DNA of 64,000 nt from assembly GCA_900545225.1 (NCBI GenBank), contig UQXZ01000001.1, positions 1-64,000 of the forward strand. The letters run 5' to 3'. Below the pieces are notes generated by a model. It saw only the letters and a list, made by a program, of their open reading frames with translations. It ran no database searches and was not told the DNA's origin. The stretch's first letter is position 1. Each line of letters starts with the position of its first letter. The position numbers were made by a program, and so were the translations under genes. Source of the DNA: an uncultured Eubacteriales bacterium. GTDB taxonomy: Bacteria > Bacillota > Clostridia > Lachnospirales > Lachnospiraceae. Positions 53,301 through 63,088 of this stretch are shown one piece after another.

Positions 53301-54185
53301 TTAGTGGTCCATCATCTTGTCTCTGATTCTCTGTAAGAAGCTGATTTTACTTGTCTTGGCAAATATTGCACACTCAGGATGCTTTGTAATTACAACCTTA
53401 TCTCCAGGGTAGAGAGCAAATCCTGTCTCACCGTCAAATGTAACTACTCTTTCCTCTGCTAACTGCTTGTTATCAGTCATAACAACAGTAATTTCAGAAT
53501 TCCAGTCAAGTATAATGCTTCTTGCATTAAGAGTATGAGGACAGATAGGAGTTATCATTATGTCCTTGGCAGTTGGCTCGATAATCGGACCACCTGCTGA
53601 AAGAGCATATGCTGTTGAACCTGTTGCAGTTGAAATAATAAGACCATCCGCAACATAAGCATTTAAAAACTGATCATCAACAATAACATCAAAATCAATT
53701 ACTCTTAATGAACCTCTTCTGTTGATTACGATATCATTTAATGCAAAGTCTTCATATACAACTTCACCGTCTCTGATTACCTTACCTGAAATCATTGTAC
53801 GGTGGTCGATTTTGTAATCTCCCGCAATAATTCTTTCAAGAGCTTCATCAACTGTATCCATCTCACAGTCTGTAAGGAATCCCAGTGTACCGATATTTAC
53901 ACCTAAAATAGGCTTCTGAAGCACATGAAGATCTCTTGATGTCTGAAGAATTGTTCCGTCACCACCAAGAACCACGATAATATCAACATCTTCGGGAACA
54001 TCCTTTGGATTTGTATATAAAAACTTTGTATTTTCTAAGTTAGAACCTTCATCGCGACACTCACAAACATGTCCCATAGATTCAATTTTTTCTTTTAATT
54101 TACCAACAACTGAGCCATCGGCATCTTTTCTTTTATTTGAAAGTAGGAAAAATTTTAATTTCTTACTGTTCGAATCACTACTCAT
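53301..54185 (-). CDS. nadK: NAD kinase
   Basis: Phosphorylates NAD to NADP. Motifs: GGDGTILQTSRDL with the catalytic Asp, NIGTLGFLTDCE, and NDIVINRRGS; TGSTAYALSAGGPII is the NAD-binding stretch. 294 aa from the ATG that has GGAG 9 nt upstream; an ATG five codons earlier lacks a ribosome site. It lies between tlyA and argR in the standard operon order. Confidence 0.96.
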   Translation of the reverse strand: MSSDSNSKKLKFFLLSNKRKDADGSVVGKLKEKIESMGHVCECRDEGSNLENTKFLYTNPKDVPEDVDIIVVLGGDGTILQTSRDLHVLQKPILGVNIGTLGFLTDCEMDTVDEALERIIAGDYKIDHRTMISGKVIRDGEVVYEDFALNDIVINRRGSLRVIDFDVIVDDQFLNAYVADGLIISTATGSTAYALSAGGPIIEPTAKDIMITPICPHTLNARSIILDWNSEITVVMTDNKQLAEERVVTFDGETGFALYPGDKVVITKHPECAIFAKTSKISFLQRIRDKMMDH

Positions 54186-54222
54186 TTCGTTTAACTCCAT
54201 TAAAGCATCAAATAAAATAATT

Positions 54223-55044
54223 TTATACTAAAGTAAGCGAATCGCTTGCGTTATCTGTTACGAGTTTTATTCTTTCACGAAGCTCTTCCATGTCTAAAGC
54301 CGCATCATCATCGCCTTTACGTAAATATAAAAGATACTCTATATTTCCTTCAGGTCCCTTTATAGGTGAATAATCAAGTCCGATAACTTTGAACTGTGCA
54401 TTCATTGCAAACTCTATGACATTTTCAATTACTTCTTTATGAACGTTAATATCTCTTACAACTCCGTGCTTGCCTACCTTATCTCTGCCAGCCTCAAACT
54501 GTGGCTTAATAAGGCATACCATTCTTCCGCCATCCTTAAGGATTGAATAAGCCGGAGGAAGAATTTTCTCAAGGGAGATAAATGATACATCACAACTGGC
54601 AAAATCTATCTCCTCGCCAATATCTTCCGGAGTAAGATATCTGAAATTGGTCTTTTCCATGCATACAACACGTTCGTCATTTCTAAGGCTCCAGGCCAGC
54701 TGACCATGTCCTACGTCAATAGAAAATACTTTTACTGCACCATTCTGAAGCATACAGTCAGTAAATCCGCCTGTACTTGCTCCAATATCCATGCAGACTA
54801 AGCCATTTAAGTCTATATTAAAAACCTTAACGGCTTTATCCAGTTTCAAACCACCTCTGCTAACGAAAGGCGGCTTCTCGTCCTTTACTACAATATCGCA
54901 TTCATCCGCAAATGTATCGCCTGCTTTTGTTTCTTTCTGACCGTTAACATAAACGCTTCCGGCCATAATTAATGCTTTTGCTTTTTCTCTTGAATTGATT
55001 AATCCTCTTTCAACAAGAAGTACATCAAGCCTTTTCTTCGCCAT
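54223..55044 (-). CDS. tlyA: TlyA-family rRNA 2'-O-methyltransferase / hemolysin-like protein
   Basis: N-terminal S4 RNA-binding domain (about 1-65, KKRLDVLLVERGLINSREKAKALIMAG) and a FtsJ-like Rossmann methyltransferase (about 85-250, CMDIGASTGGFTDCMLQNGA). 273 aa. Members methylate ribose in 16S and/or 23S rRNA; the hemolysin name is historic. It overlaps the end of dxs by 20 bp. Confidence 0.94.
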   Translation of the reverse strand: MAKKRLDVLLVERGLINSREKAKALIMAGSVYVNGQKETKAGDTFADECDIVVKDEKPPFVSRGGLKLDKAVKVFNIDLNGLVCMDIGASTGGFTDCMLQNGAVKVFSIDVGHGQLAWSLRNDERVVCMEKTNFRYLTPEDIGEEIDFASCDVSFISLEKILPPAYSILKDGGRMVCLIKPQFEAGRDKVGKHGVVRDINVHKEVIENVIEFAMNAQFKVIGLDYSPIKGPEGNIEYLLYLRKGDDDAALDMEELRERIKLVTDNASDSLTLV

Positions 55045-56917
55045 AACTACCTACCAAATTATTATAAGCGGATTCTACTCTCTTATATATTGATTCAACA
55101 TCCATACCAAGTTCGTGGAACAGGATGTTAATATTTCCATGCTCAACATAAGCATCAGGAAGCGCTATTGGAAGTACCTTAACACCTAAGTCGTTGCTTA
55201 AAACATATTCGCTGACATGCTCACCATATCCACCTGACGCGACATTTTCTTCCATAGTCACAATAAGCTTGTGATTCTTTGAAAGCTCTCTAATCATCTG
55301 TCTGTCGATCGGATATACAAATCTTGCATTTACTACAGTTGCATCGATTCCCTTATTCTTAAGCTTTTCCTGAATCTTTAATGCATTTTCCATCATTCTT
55401 CCGACTGCTACAATGGCAATTTCACTGCCTTCGTGAACATATTCAGAACAGCCGTATCTGATTGGCTTAACATCATCGCTTAAAATGTTGCTTGCAGCAC
55501 CACTCGGATATCTTAAAGCAATAGGTCCTCTGTGAACATTTACTGCATAAGCGAGGCACTGTCTGAGCTCCTCTGCATTTATCGGTGCAAGTACTGTCAT
55601 ATTAGGAATACATGATAAGAATGAAATATCAAATATTCCCTGATGAGTCTCACCGTCACTACCTACAAGACCTGCATGGTCAATTGCAAATATTACCTTA
55701 AGATTCTGATTACACACATCGTGAATAATCTGATCATATGCACGCTGTAAGAATGAAGAATATACGGCAAATATAGGCACCATGCCTGCAGCCGCAAGAC
55801 CTGCAGAAAATGTTGTTGCATGCTGTTCAGCAATACCAACGTCAAAATATCTGTCAGGGAATTCTTCAGAAAATGCAGTAAGACCTACACCGTCAGGCAT
55901 AGCTGCCGTAATACCCACAATCTTGTCATTTTCTCTTGCAAGTTCACATACCTTTTCTGAGAAGATCTTTGCATAAGACTTAGATGTGCTCTTTTTCTTA
56001 GGCTCTCCTGTTTCAATAATAAACGGACTAACACCGTGGAACTGCTGAGGATAATCCTCTGCAGGTGCATATCCCTTACCCTTTACAGTCTTAACATGTA
56101 CAAATACAGGACCATTTATTTCAGATGCAGCCTTAAACACTCTTATAAGCTGACTAATATTGTGTCCGTCAACAGGTCCGAAATATGTAAGACCAAAGGA
56201 TTCAAAAAACTCACCCGGAATAAGTCTGTGCTTGATTCTGTCCTTAGACTTCTTCAGATTATTGATTAATTTTTCGCTATATGGCAGCTTCTTAAGAAAC
56301 TCCTGTAAATGATGCTTTATTTCAATATATTCGTGGGATGTTCTGATATTGTTAAACATCTCTGACATTCCACCAACATTATTGGCAATTGACATGTTGT
56401 TGTCATTTAACACGATTGTATAGTTACCCTTAACACTTGAAATGTTATTAAGAGCCTCAAATGCCATACCACCTGTAAATGAACCGTCACCGATTACAGA
56501 AACAACCTTATACTTCTCTCCCATTATGTCTCTGGCTTTTGCTATACCAAGACCTGCTGAAAGAGATGTTGTACTGTGACCTGTATCAAATGCGTCATAA
56601 TCACTTTCATCTCTCTTAGGAAATCCACTGATACCACCGAATTTTCTAAGATGATCAAATTCCGCTTTTCTTCCTGTCAAAATTTTATGTGCATATGACT
56701 GATGACCTACGTCCCATATAATCTTGTCCTTTGGAAGGTTATATACAATCTGCATTGCCATTGTGAGTTCCACAACGCCAAGGTTAGATGCAAGATGACC
56801 ACCTGTTTTACTTATTTTCTCAATAAGAAACTTTCTGATTTCAGAGGCAAGCTGTTTGTATTCCCTTGGACTGATTTTTTTAATATCATTAGGTTTATTT
56901 ATTTTATCTAGTACCAT
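55025..56917 (-). CDS. dxs: 1-Deoxy-D-xylulose-5-phosphate synthase
   Basis: First step of the MEP isoprenoid pathway: thiamine-diphosphate-dependent joining of pyruvate and glyceraldehyde 3-phosphate. ThDP motif GDGSFTGGMAFEALNN, active-site His-containing GGHLASNLG, transketolase-like central domain (FAVYSSFLQRAYDQ) and C-terminal domain with RYPSG. 630 aa. It sits 40 bp after ispA, another isoprenoid gene. Confidence 0.97.
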   Translation of the reverse strand: MVLDKINKPNDIKKISPREYKQLASEIRKFLIEKISKTGGHLASNLGVVELTMAMQIVYNLPKDKIIWDVGHQSYAHKILTGRKAEFDHLRKFGGISGFPKRDESDYDAFDTGHSTTSLSAGLGIAKARDIMGEKYKVVSVIGDGSFTGGMAFEALNNISSVKGNYTIVLNDNNMSIANNVGGMSEMFNNIRTSHEYIEIKHHLQEFLKKLPYSEKLINNLKKSKDRIKHRLIPGEFFESFGLTYFGPVDGHNISQLIRVFKAASEINGPVFVHVKTVKGKGYAPAEDYPQQFHGVSPFIIETGEPKKKSTSKSYAKIFSEKVCELARENDKIVGITAAMPDGVGLTAFSEEFPDRYFDVGIAEQHATTFSAGLAAAGMVPIFAVYSSFLQRAYDQIIHDVCNQNLKVIFAIDHAGLVGSDGETHQGIFDISFLSCIPNMTVLAPINAEELRQCLAYAVNVHRGPIALRYPSGAASNILSDDVKPIRYGCSEYVHEGSEIAIVAVGRMMENALKIQEKLKNKGIDATVVNARFVYPIDRQMIRELSKNHKLIVTMEENVASGGYGEHVSEYVLSNDLGVKVLPIALPDAYVEHGNINILFHELGMDVESIYKRVESAYNNLVGSYGEEKA

Positions 56918-56957
56918 TTATCCACATCTCTCCAATTTCTATACGGATAAACAATTG

Positions 56958-57866
56958 TTATTTGTTCCTTACGGTTAAATAGGTAATAAGTTCTGTTAAG
57001 AACTCATTATTTCCTAAACTTTTCAATATCTCTATAGCTTCTGAAGAATAGCTTTCAACATCTTCCTGAGCTTTTTCCAGTCCATACAATGATACATATG
57101 TTGTCTTCATATTGTCGGCATCAGAATGTACCGGTTTACCGATATCTTCTTCCTTACCAATTTCATCCAACATATCGTCTCTTATCTGGAATGCAAGACC
57201 GATAAGCTTTCCTGCTTTTTCAATTTTTGCAAGCTCATCATCAGTACATCCTGCAAGAATTGCTCCGATTTTAAGTGAAGCTCTGATTAATGCTCCTGTT
57301 TTAAGATCAAAAATAAAATCAAGCTCTTCTTTTGATATCGGATGCCCTGTCTTAATAACATCCAGAGTCTGTCCGCTTATCATACCGTATAATCCGGCTG
57401 ATCTTGAAAGCTCTTCTCCTGCCTTCAATACCTTTATGGCATATTCACTGTCTATCTTACATACATTTAATGCAATCTTAAAAACTATCTCATATGCATA
57501 GTTTAGAAGTGAATCACCTGTAAGGATACCCATGTCCTCACCATACTTAACATGAGTTGTTGGAAGTCCTCTTCTAAGTGAATCATTATCCATGGCAGGT
57601 AAATCATCATGAACCAGTGAATATGTATGAATATACTCAATGGCTGTCATAAACTGCTCAACAACCTTTCTATGAGATGGATCACCATTTAAGAGCTTAA
57701 ATGCTTCGCTGATAAGCATTGGTCTGAGTCTCTTTCCGCCGGCTTCAACACTGTATTTCATAGGTTCGATAATAAGTGAGTAAAAACCACCATCTTCCGG
57801 AAGATTATCAATAAGCACTTTATTGATATAATCCATCCTCTTTTTTAATTCTATATCTAAGTGCAT
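56958..57866 (-). CDS. ispA: Geranyl/farnesyl diphosphate synthase (polyprenyl synthetase)
   Basis: Builds C10-C15 prenyl diphosphates from IPP and DMAPP. First Asp-rich motif VHDDLPAMDND and second motif FQIRDDMLDEIG, with GGKRLRPML near the start. 302 aa, the size of bacterial FPP synthases. It lies between xseB and dxs. Ribosome site CGGAG. Confidence 0.95.
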   Translation of the reverse strand: MHLDIELKKRMDYINKVLIDNLPEDGGFYSLIIEPMKYSVEAGGKRLRPMLISEAFKLLNGDPSHRKVVEQFMTAIEYIHTYSLVHDDLPAMDNDSLRRGLPTTHVKYGEDMGILTGDSLLNYAYEIVFKIALNVCKIDSEYAIKVLKAGEELSRSAGLYGMISGQTLDVIKTGHPISKEELDFIFDLKTGALIRASLKIGAILAGCTDDELAKIEKAGKLIGLAFQIRDDMLDEIGKEEDIGKPVHSDADNMKTTYVSLYGLEKAQEDVESYSSEAIEILKSLGNNEFLTELITYLTVRNK

Positions 57867-57882
57867 AATATCTCCGTTTTAA

Positions 57883-58098
57883 TTATTCATTAATAACCGT
57901 AATATGTTTTTCAATCATATCGAGTCTCTTGGCAGTGTCCTCAACAAGAAGTGTTCCTTCTTTGTATGCTTCAAGGGCTTCTCCTAAAGAAATCTCTCCT
58001 GACTGCATCTTTGAAACAATTTCATCTAATTTTTCAAAGTTCTTTTCGATTGTATCTGAATTAGATTTATCAAATACGTTCTGATTTTCTTCACTCAT
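57883..58098 (-). CDS. xseB: Exodeoxyribonuclease VII small subunit
   Basis: A 71-aa helical subunit (NFEKLDEIVSKMQSGEISLGEALEAYKEGTLL) that wraps around XseA. Ribosome site CGGAG. 16 bp after xseA. Confidence 0.94.
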   Translation of the reverse strand: MSEENQNVFDKSNSDTIEKNFEKLDEIVSKMQSGEISLGEALEAYKEGTLLVEDTAKRLDMIEKHITVINE

Positions 58099-58114
58099 AA
58101 TCAGTCTCCGTTAA

Positions 58115-59485
58115 TCAAGTATCCAGTATATTTACATTATCTATATTATTAACCGTTGTATTAATCTTACCATCTTTAAGATAAATGTTAATGTTGTCCC
58201 CAACATTAACATCTTCAACCGATACAATTCTCTTGTCCTCAGATTCCAAATATCCGTATCCACTTGAAATTCTCTTAACAGGCGAGAACGCATCAAGACT
58301 ATTATAAATAAGTTTAAGCTTATGTTTATTGACATCTATGCTATTATGTATAGATGTTGTTAAAGCATTCTTAATAACAGGAAGCTTGCTCTTATACCGA
58401 ACAAGCATGTTAGACAATGTATATTTCAACTTTTCAGCTAATGAATTGTTGGCGTTTTTTCGTTCTTCCAAAACATTAGACAATAATAAATTGATGTGAT
58501 TTTTATAACTTGAAAGTTTCTCTTTATTCTGAATGAGCTTCTTTGCAGGGCTTAAAGCCGAAAGCATATCATTTGCTGACTTAAGTCTGTTCTTCTGCTC
58601 ATTTAATACTCTTCTTACACCGGATAATAATGTGTCTCTGTATGTATCAAGTGACATAAGTACATCATTAATATCAAATGCCGCAATTTCAGCTGCTTCG
58701 GAAGGTGTTGCCGCTCTTTTATCCGCAATATAGTCAGAAATTGTATAGTCAATCTGATGACCTACCGCTGAGATAATAGGAGTCTTTGCATAAAATATTG
58801 CCTTGGCAACTTCAGGTTCGTTAAATGCCCAGAGGTCTTCAATTGAACCACCTCCACGGCCTACGATAATTACATCAAGTCCAAGCTTATCAAGAGTCTC
58901 AACACCCTTTGCAATGCTAAGCTTTGCATTTACACCCTGAACAAGTGCAGGATATAAGACAATCTGTGCATATGGATTTCTTCGTTTAATTATCTTTTCG
59001 ATATCTTTAAAAGCAGCGCCGTCAGGAGCCGTACACACACCTATCTTTGTAGCAAATTTAGGTATCGGCTTCTTGTGTTCTTCATTAAAAACTCCGGACT
59101 TACGGTATCTCTCCATAAGTTCCTGGAGTTTCTGATAAAGATCACCAATACCTTCCTGTGTAATGCTGTTGACATATATCTGATATCTTCCATCTCTTTC
59201 AAATACATCAACACGGCCGTTAACTATAATTCCCATACCTTCTTCAAGGCGGAAATTAAGCTTGGATGCGTTACCTTTAAACATAACAGCTGAGATTGCG
59301 GAATTTTCACCGCTGTTGCCCCTGCTCTTAATTGTAAAATAAATATGCCCTGTAGCATTGTGATACTTTACATTAGAAGCTTCACCCTTTATGTAAACAT
59401 TACTTAATAAATATTCACTGTTTATAAGTCGTTTAATAAATGTATTAAGCTCCAGCACGGAATATATTTTTTTATTATCTTCCAT
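58115..59485 (-). CDS. xseA: Exodeoxyribonuclease VII large subunit
   Basis: Catalytic subunit that degrades single-stranded DNA. N-terminal OB-fold (about 1-105, NVYIKGEASNVKYHNATGHIYF), catalytic domain (about 125-320, GRGGGSIEDLWAFNEPEVA and SAVGHQIDYTISDYIADKRAATPSEAAE) and a coiled-coil C-terminus. 456 aa. It follows nusB by 12 bp. Confidence 0.96.
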   Translation of the reverse strand: MEDNKKIYSVLELNTFIKRLINSEYLLSNVYIKGEASNVKYHNATGHIYFTIKSRGNSGENSAISAVMFKGNASKLNFRLEEGMGIIVNGRVDVFERDGRYQIYVNSITQEGIGDLYQKLQELMERYRKSGVFNEEHKKPIPKFATKIGVCTAPDGAAFKDIEKIIKRRNPYAQIVLYPALVQGVNAKLSIAKGVETLDKLGLDVIIVGRGGGSIEDLWAFNEPEVAKAIFYAKTPIISAVGHQIDYTISDYIADKRAATPSEAAEIAAFDINDVLMSLDTYRDTLLSGVRRVLNEQKNRLKSANDMLSALSPAKKLIQNKEKLSSYKNHINLLLSNVLEERKNANNSLAEKLKYTLSNMLVRYKSKLPVIKNALTTSIHNSIDVNKHKLKLIYNSLDAFSPVKRISSGYGYLESEDKRIVSVEDVNVGDNINIYLKDGKINTTVNNIDNVNILDT

Positions 59486-59497
59486 TCGCTAAACGCC

Positions 59498-59950
59498 TCA
59501 ATTGTCCGCTGTTTTTTCCTTAAGGACATTAGAAAGAATTCCGTTGATAAATGAGCTTGCTGACCCATCTCCATACTTATGAGCTAATTCCAGTGCTTCG
59601 TTCATTGCAACTCCGTCAGGAATATCAGCATCATATAAAATTTCATATACAGCAAGACGAAGAATTGCAAGTTCAGCCTTGGCAATTCTTTCTATTTTCC
59701 ATTTATTTGATAATGCTTCTATCTTCTCATCGATATCATCGATTTTAGAAACAATGTTATTTACTTTAACTACAATATAGTTCTTATCATCTTCAGAGAA
59801 TTCAATAATCTCATCATTTACATTCTTTGCAGTATCTAAATAATTACAAATAATGAGGTCACAATCCTCTGGCGCCTTATGAAAATCATATCCAAAAACA
59901 ATTTTAAAGATATGTTCTCTTACAGAACTTCTTGACATATTCTTAGCCAT
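59498..59950 (-). CDS. nusB: Transcription antitermination factor NusB
   Basis: RNA-binding helical protein of the rRNA antitermination complex. The 150-aa sequence starts SRSSVREHIFKIVFGYDFH and has the conserved ILRLAVYEILYDADIPDGVAMNEALELAHKYG and SSFINGIL. The ATG shares one base with the asp23 stop (TAATG), so translation is coupled. Confidence 0.95.
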   Translation of the reverse strand: MAKNMSRSSVREHIFKIVFGYDFHKAPEDCDLIICNYLDTAKNVNDEIIEFSEDDKNYIVVKVNNIVSKIDDIDEKIEALSNKWKIERIAKAELAILRLAVYEILYDADIPDGVAMNEALELAHKYGDGSASSFINGILSNVLKEKTADN

Positions 59951-60336
59951 TATTCATTCTCCACAGAAACACCTGTTATTCTTACGTTAACCTTATCAAC
60001 TGACAAACCTGTCATTGTTTCAATAGCCTGCTTTACACGGTCCTGAACCTGTGCAGAAACATCGGGAATTGCATAGCCGTCCTTAATGTTAATTGAAACA
60101 TCAGCTGTAATTACTCTGTTGTTAATATGGATCTTAACACCCTTTGAAAGCTTACCTGCGCCAAGTCTTGCAGCAACTGCATTTGTAATATTTCCGGCAA
60201 GTGCAGCAACACCTTCTACTTCTGTAGTCGCAAGAGCTGCAATAACAACAAGTACTTCATCTGAAATACTGAGTTCTCCTAAACCGACAAGATCCTTAAT
60301 AGAATACTGAATATTACCTCTTGAATTATTAGCCAT
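59950..60336 (-). CDS. Asp23/Gls24-family envelope stress protein (YqhY-like)
   Basis: A 128-aa Asp23/Gls24-domain protein (ELSISDEVLVVIAALATTEVEGVAALAG, GVKIHINNRVITADVSINIKDGYAI). The YqhY type is found next to nusB and acc genes in Firmicutes and is linked to acetyl-CoA carboxylase balance in B. subtilis. The ATG at 60336 has AAGGTGA 5 nt upstream; a GTG three codons earlier is less likely. It is the first gene of the long operon. Confidence 0.9.
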   Translation of the reverse strand: MANNSRGNIQYSIKDLVGLGELSISDEVLVVIAALATTEVEGVAALAGNITNAVAARLGAGKLSKGVKIHINNRVITADVSINIKDGYAIPDVSAQVQDRVKQAIETMTGLSVDKVNVRITGVSVENE

Positions 60337-60417
60337 ATCAATCACCTTACCTTTGTGAATCTATATTTATACATATATGATTAATGATGTTAATCAAGTA
60401 ATTATCTATATTTGGTT

Positions 60418-60426
60418 ATTATATCA
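60418..60426 (-). promoter_or_regulatory. Extended -10 promoter of the asp23-nusB-...-recN operon
   Basis: On the minus strand TGATATAAT matches the extended -10 element TGnTATAAT exactly. It lies about 82 bp upstream of the first gene. No good -35 box is seen at 17 bp, as usual for extended -10 promoters. Confidence 0.6.
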
Positions 60427-60481
60427 CAGTATAAAACAATATGTGTATATTTATACATAGGTTGGAATGTGAAATATTCAT

Positions 60482-60516
60482 AAAAAAAGGGCGAAGCGTA
60501 ACTATCACTCCGCCCT
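60482..60516 (-). terminator. Intrinsic terminator of the aldolase-mtnK-mtnA operon
   Basis: An 11-bp stem AGGGCGGAGTG/CGCTTCGCCCT (minus strand, two G-T wobbles), 7-nt loop, seven T. Confidence 0.93.
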
Positions 60517-60586
60517 AAAATCAGAAAACAAAAGATGTGTATAAATATTCGTTAACCAAATAAATCTTCAATTATCAAATAACACA

Positions 60587-61741
60587 TTAATCTTCTACAA
60601 GATCTCTTAAGCTGTCTTCAAATGGAGCGTATGCAATACCGTTTTCTGTAATAATTGCTGTAATAAGGTCTGCATCTGTAACATCAAATGCAGGATTATA
60701 TACATTAATATCTTCAGGAGCCATTGGCTTTTTAAACCACATGCTTGTAACTTCTTCAAAATCTCTCTGCTCGATAACGATATCTGCACCTGTCTTAGAA
60801 TTGAAATCAATTGTTGATGAAGGAGCACATACGTAGAAAGGAACATTGTAACGCTTAGCAGCAATTGCAAGAAGGAGTGTACCAATCTTGTTAGCTGTAT
60901 CACCGTTAGCTGCAACTCTGTCACAACCAACGAAAATAGCGTCAATCTTGCCCTCTTTCATAAGAGAAGCTGACATATTGTCACATGCGAGAGTAACATC
61001 CATACCTGCACTTGAAAGCTCAAATGCTGTAAGTCTTGAACCCTGAAGAAGTGGTCTTGTCTCATCGCAGTAGATCTTGAAGTTATATCCTCTTTCCTTA
61101 CCTAAATACATAACAGCTGTTGCTGTACCGTAATCAACTGTAGCAAGCTTACCTGCGTTACAGTGTGTAAGAAGAGCATCTCCGGCCTTAACAAGTGTAA
61201 GAGCGTGCTCACCAATTGACTTACACATGTCAATGTTGTTGCTGTAAATTGCCATAGCTTCCATCTTGATGGCATAAACGATGTGATCCAGACGATCACC
61301 GATGTAATCGCCTTCGAAATCTTCATTTGCTCTGACAGCAGCATCATATGTCTTATTTAAAGCCCATGATAAATCAACAGCTGTTGGTCTTGAAAGGTTA
61401 ATATATTCCTTTGCATCATTTAACTGAACGAAGAATTCATTGATGATATCATCATTTGAATAACCTTCGTCATTAGCGATTTCCATAGAGCCTGGAACTT
61501 CGTTATGTGTACGGCTGTATGAGATTTCCTTAGATGCAAGGTAAAGGGCAAAACCACCTGTAATACCGATTGCAGGTGCCCCTCTTACCGCTAATCTGCT
61601 GATAGCATCTCTGATATCTTCCTGTGTGCGAAGCTTAACGATCTTAATCTCCTCAGGGAGCTTTGTCTGATCTATAATTTCAATACAATCACGTTCGTCA
61701 TTTAATCGTACTGTTTCATAATCTAATATAGTCTTTTTCAT
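60587..61741 (-). CDS. mtnA: S-methyl-5-thioribose-1-phosphate isomerase
   Basis: Converts 5-methylthioribose 1-phosphate to the ribulose form in salvage of S-adenosylmethionine by-products. Motifs: RLAVRGAPAIGITGGFAL, LTHCNAGKLATVDYGTA (catalytic Cys) and GCDRVAANGDTANKIGT (catalytic Asp). 384 aa, slightly longer than usual. It is last in the operon with mtnK and a class II aldolase, with a hairpin in the 125-bp gap to mtnK. Ribosome site AAGGAG. Confidence 0.95.
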   Translation of the reverse strand: MKKTILDYETVRLNDERDCIEIIDQTKLPEEIKIVKLRTQEDIRDAISRLAVRGAPAIGITGGFALYLASKEISYSRTHNEVPGSMEIANDEGYSNDDIINEFFVQLNDAKEYINLSRPTAVDLSWALNKTYDAAVRANEDFEGDYIGDRLDHIVYAIKMEAMAIYSNNIDMCKSIGEHALTLVKAGDALLTHCNAGKLATVDYGTATAVMYLGKERGYNFKIYCDETRPLLQGSRLTAFELSSAGMDVTLACDNMSASLMKEGKIDAIFVGCDRVAANGDTANKIGTLLLAIAAKRYNVPFYVCAPSSTIDFNSKTGADIVIEQRDFEEVTSMWFKKPMAPEDINVYNPAFDVTDADLITAIITENGIAYAPFEDSLRDLVED

Positions 61742-61795
61742 TATTTTCTCCTTAACTGCCGGTTATGCACTGCCTAAATAAAAGCTAAAATCATC

Positions 61796-61856
61796 CAGAA
61801 ACCAGATTAGAATTATTAACTAAATTCAATTTAGTTAATTAAATCCGGCTATTCTG
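61796..61856. repeat. Nested inverted repeat between mtnK and mtnA
   Basis: Three concentric arms: CAGAA/TTCTG, CCAGATT/AATCCGG (one mismatch) and the perfect TTAACTAAATT/AATTTAGTTAA around a single C. No T-run follows. It may be an intercistronic mRNA stabiliser or partial attenuator. Confidence 0.65.
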
Positions 61857-61866
61857 ATTTCACTTA

Positions 61867-63084
61867 TTAATCATTTATTGCAAGCCAGCCATCAACATAG
61901 CTCTTACCATCTGTAAAGCTATCATTTTCTAACATAAGCTTCTTAGCGAAAAGTAATAACTTACGCTCTGCGCTTACTCTCTTATCGTCATCCTCAATTG
62001 TTGTGATGTCCTTTACCTTAGCCATACCAACTATTCTTCTGATAAGCTCAGTTCCTGTATAACCTGCAGTATCATTGAGGATATTTGCGATATATTTATT
62101 TTTAAATATTGGATTCTTTGCCATAATATCAGCACATTTTTCATCGTATAACTTATCTGCCTTTGAGATAAATAAATCAACGATATCTCTGATACTGTCT
62201 AAAACCCATGTTTTAAATACTTCTGCATCAGCAGCATTCTTATCACATAATACTTTATCTGCATGCTCATATGCAAATAAGAGGTTTGCAATGACATTTC
62301 CTATATCATATCCTGCAGGACCGTAAAATGCGAATTCAGGGTCAAATACATATAAATGCTCTTTATTAATAAATATAGAACCTGTATGTAAATCACCATG
62401 AATAAGAGAATCCGTATTATTCATAAACTTGAACTTAAGCTCTGCTGCTCTCGCCTTTAAGTCTTCGTCAGAATAAATATTCTCTTTGATAAAGTCCATG
62501 TTACTTTCAAAAGGATTATTTCTCTTATTGTAGTCAGAATATGGCTCTGAGAAAACAAGATGCTCTGTAAGGTCGCATAAATCAGGATTAGTAAACTTAC
62601 GGACAAGCTTCTTTTTTTCCATATGATCCATAACAATGTCACTTGATAAAATAAGAGTTTTAACCATGAAGTCGGCAATCTGCTCCGCAAAGAGTGGATA
62701 GATTGTTCCATTTAACATCTCTGTTCTCATCATTCCATGTCCGATCATGTCTTCCATAACCTGAACACACATTACTTCATCATATAAATAAACCTTTGGA
62801 ACAGAACCCGGTGCATATTCACCCTGTAACTGAAGAACATTTGCCTCAATTCTTCCTCTGTCTGTAGAAAGCTTAAGTTCCTTGGAAATTCTAAGTTCTT
62901 CTCCAGCCTGCTTAATGATTATGCTTTTTCCATTCTCATTGGCAAGTCTGAACACATAGTTGAGGTTTCCATCACCGATTTCCTTACATACGAGCTTTTC
63001 ATCAGCCGCAAAATATTCCGGAAGTTTTTCTCTTATATATCCTTCAATATCCGGTTCTGACATTAAAAAATATTTATCATACAT
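61867..63084 (-). CDS. mtnK: 5-Methylthioribose kinase
   Basis: Phosphorylates methylthioribose at C1. An aminoglycoside-phosphotransferase/choline-kinase fold: nucleotide loop EIGDGNLNYVFRL, catalytic loop LIHGDLHTGSIFI, metal-binding FDPEFAFYGPAGYDIG. 405 aa from the ATG that has AAGGA upstream; a longer reading would overlap the aldolase gene. It lies 4 bp after that aldolase gene, hence one transcript. Confidence 0.94.
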   Translation of the reverse strand: MYDKYFLMSEPDIEGYIREKLPEYFAADEKLVCKEIGDGNLNYVFRLANENGKSIIIKQAGEELRISKELKLSTDRGRIEANVLQLQGEYAPGSVPKVYLYDEVMCVQVMEDMIGHGMMRTEMLNGTIYPLFAEQIADFMVKTLILSSDIVMDHMEKKKLVRKFTNPDLCDLTEHLVFSEPYSDYNKRNNPFESNMDFIKENIYSDEDLKARAAELKFKFMNNTDSLIHGDLHTGSIFINKEHLYVFDPEFAFYGPAGYDIGNVIANLLFAYEHADKVLCDKNAADAEVFKTWVLDSIRDIVDLFISKADKLYDEKCADIMAKNPIFKNKYIANILNDTAGYTGTELIRRIVGMAKVKDITTIEDDDKRVSAERKLLLFAKKLMLENDSFTDGKSYVDGWLAIND

Positions 63085-63088
63085 AGGA

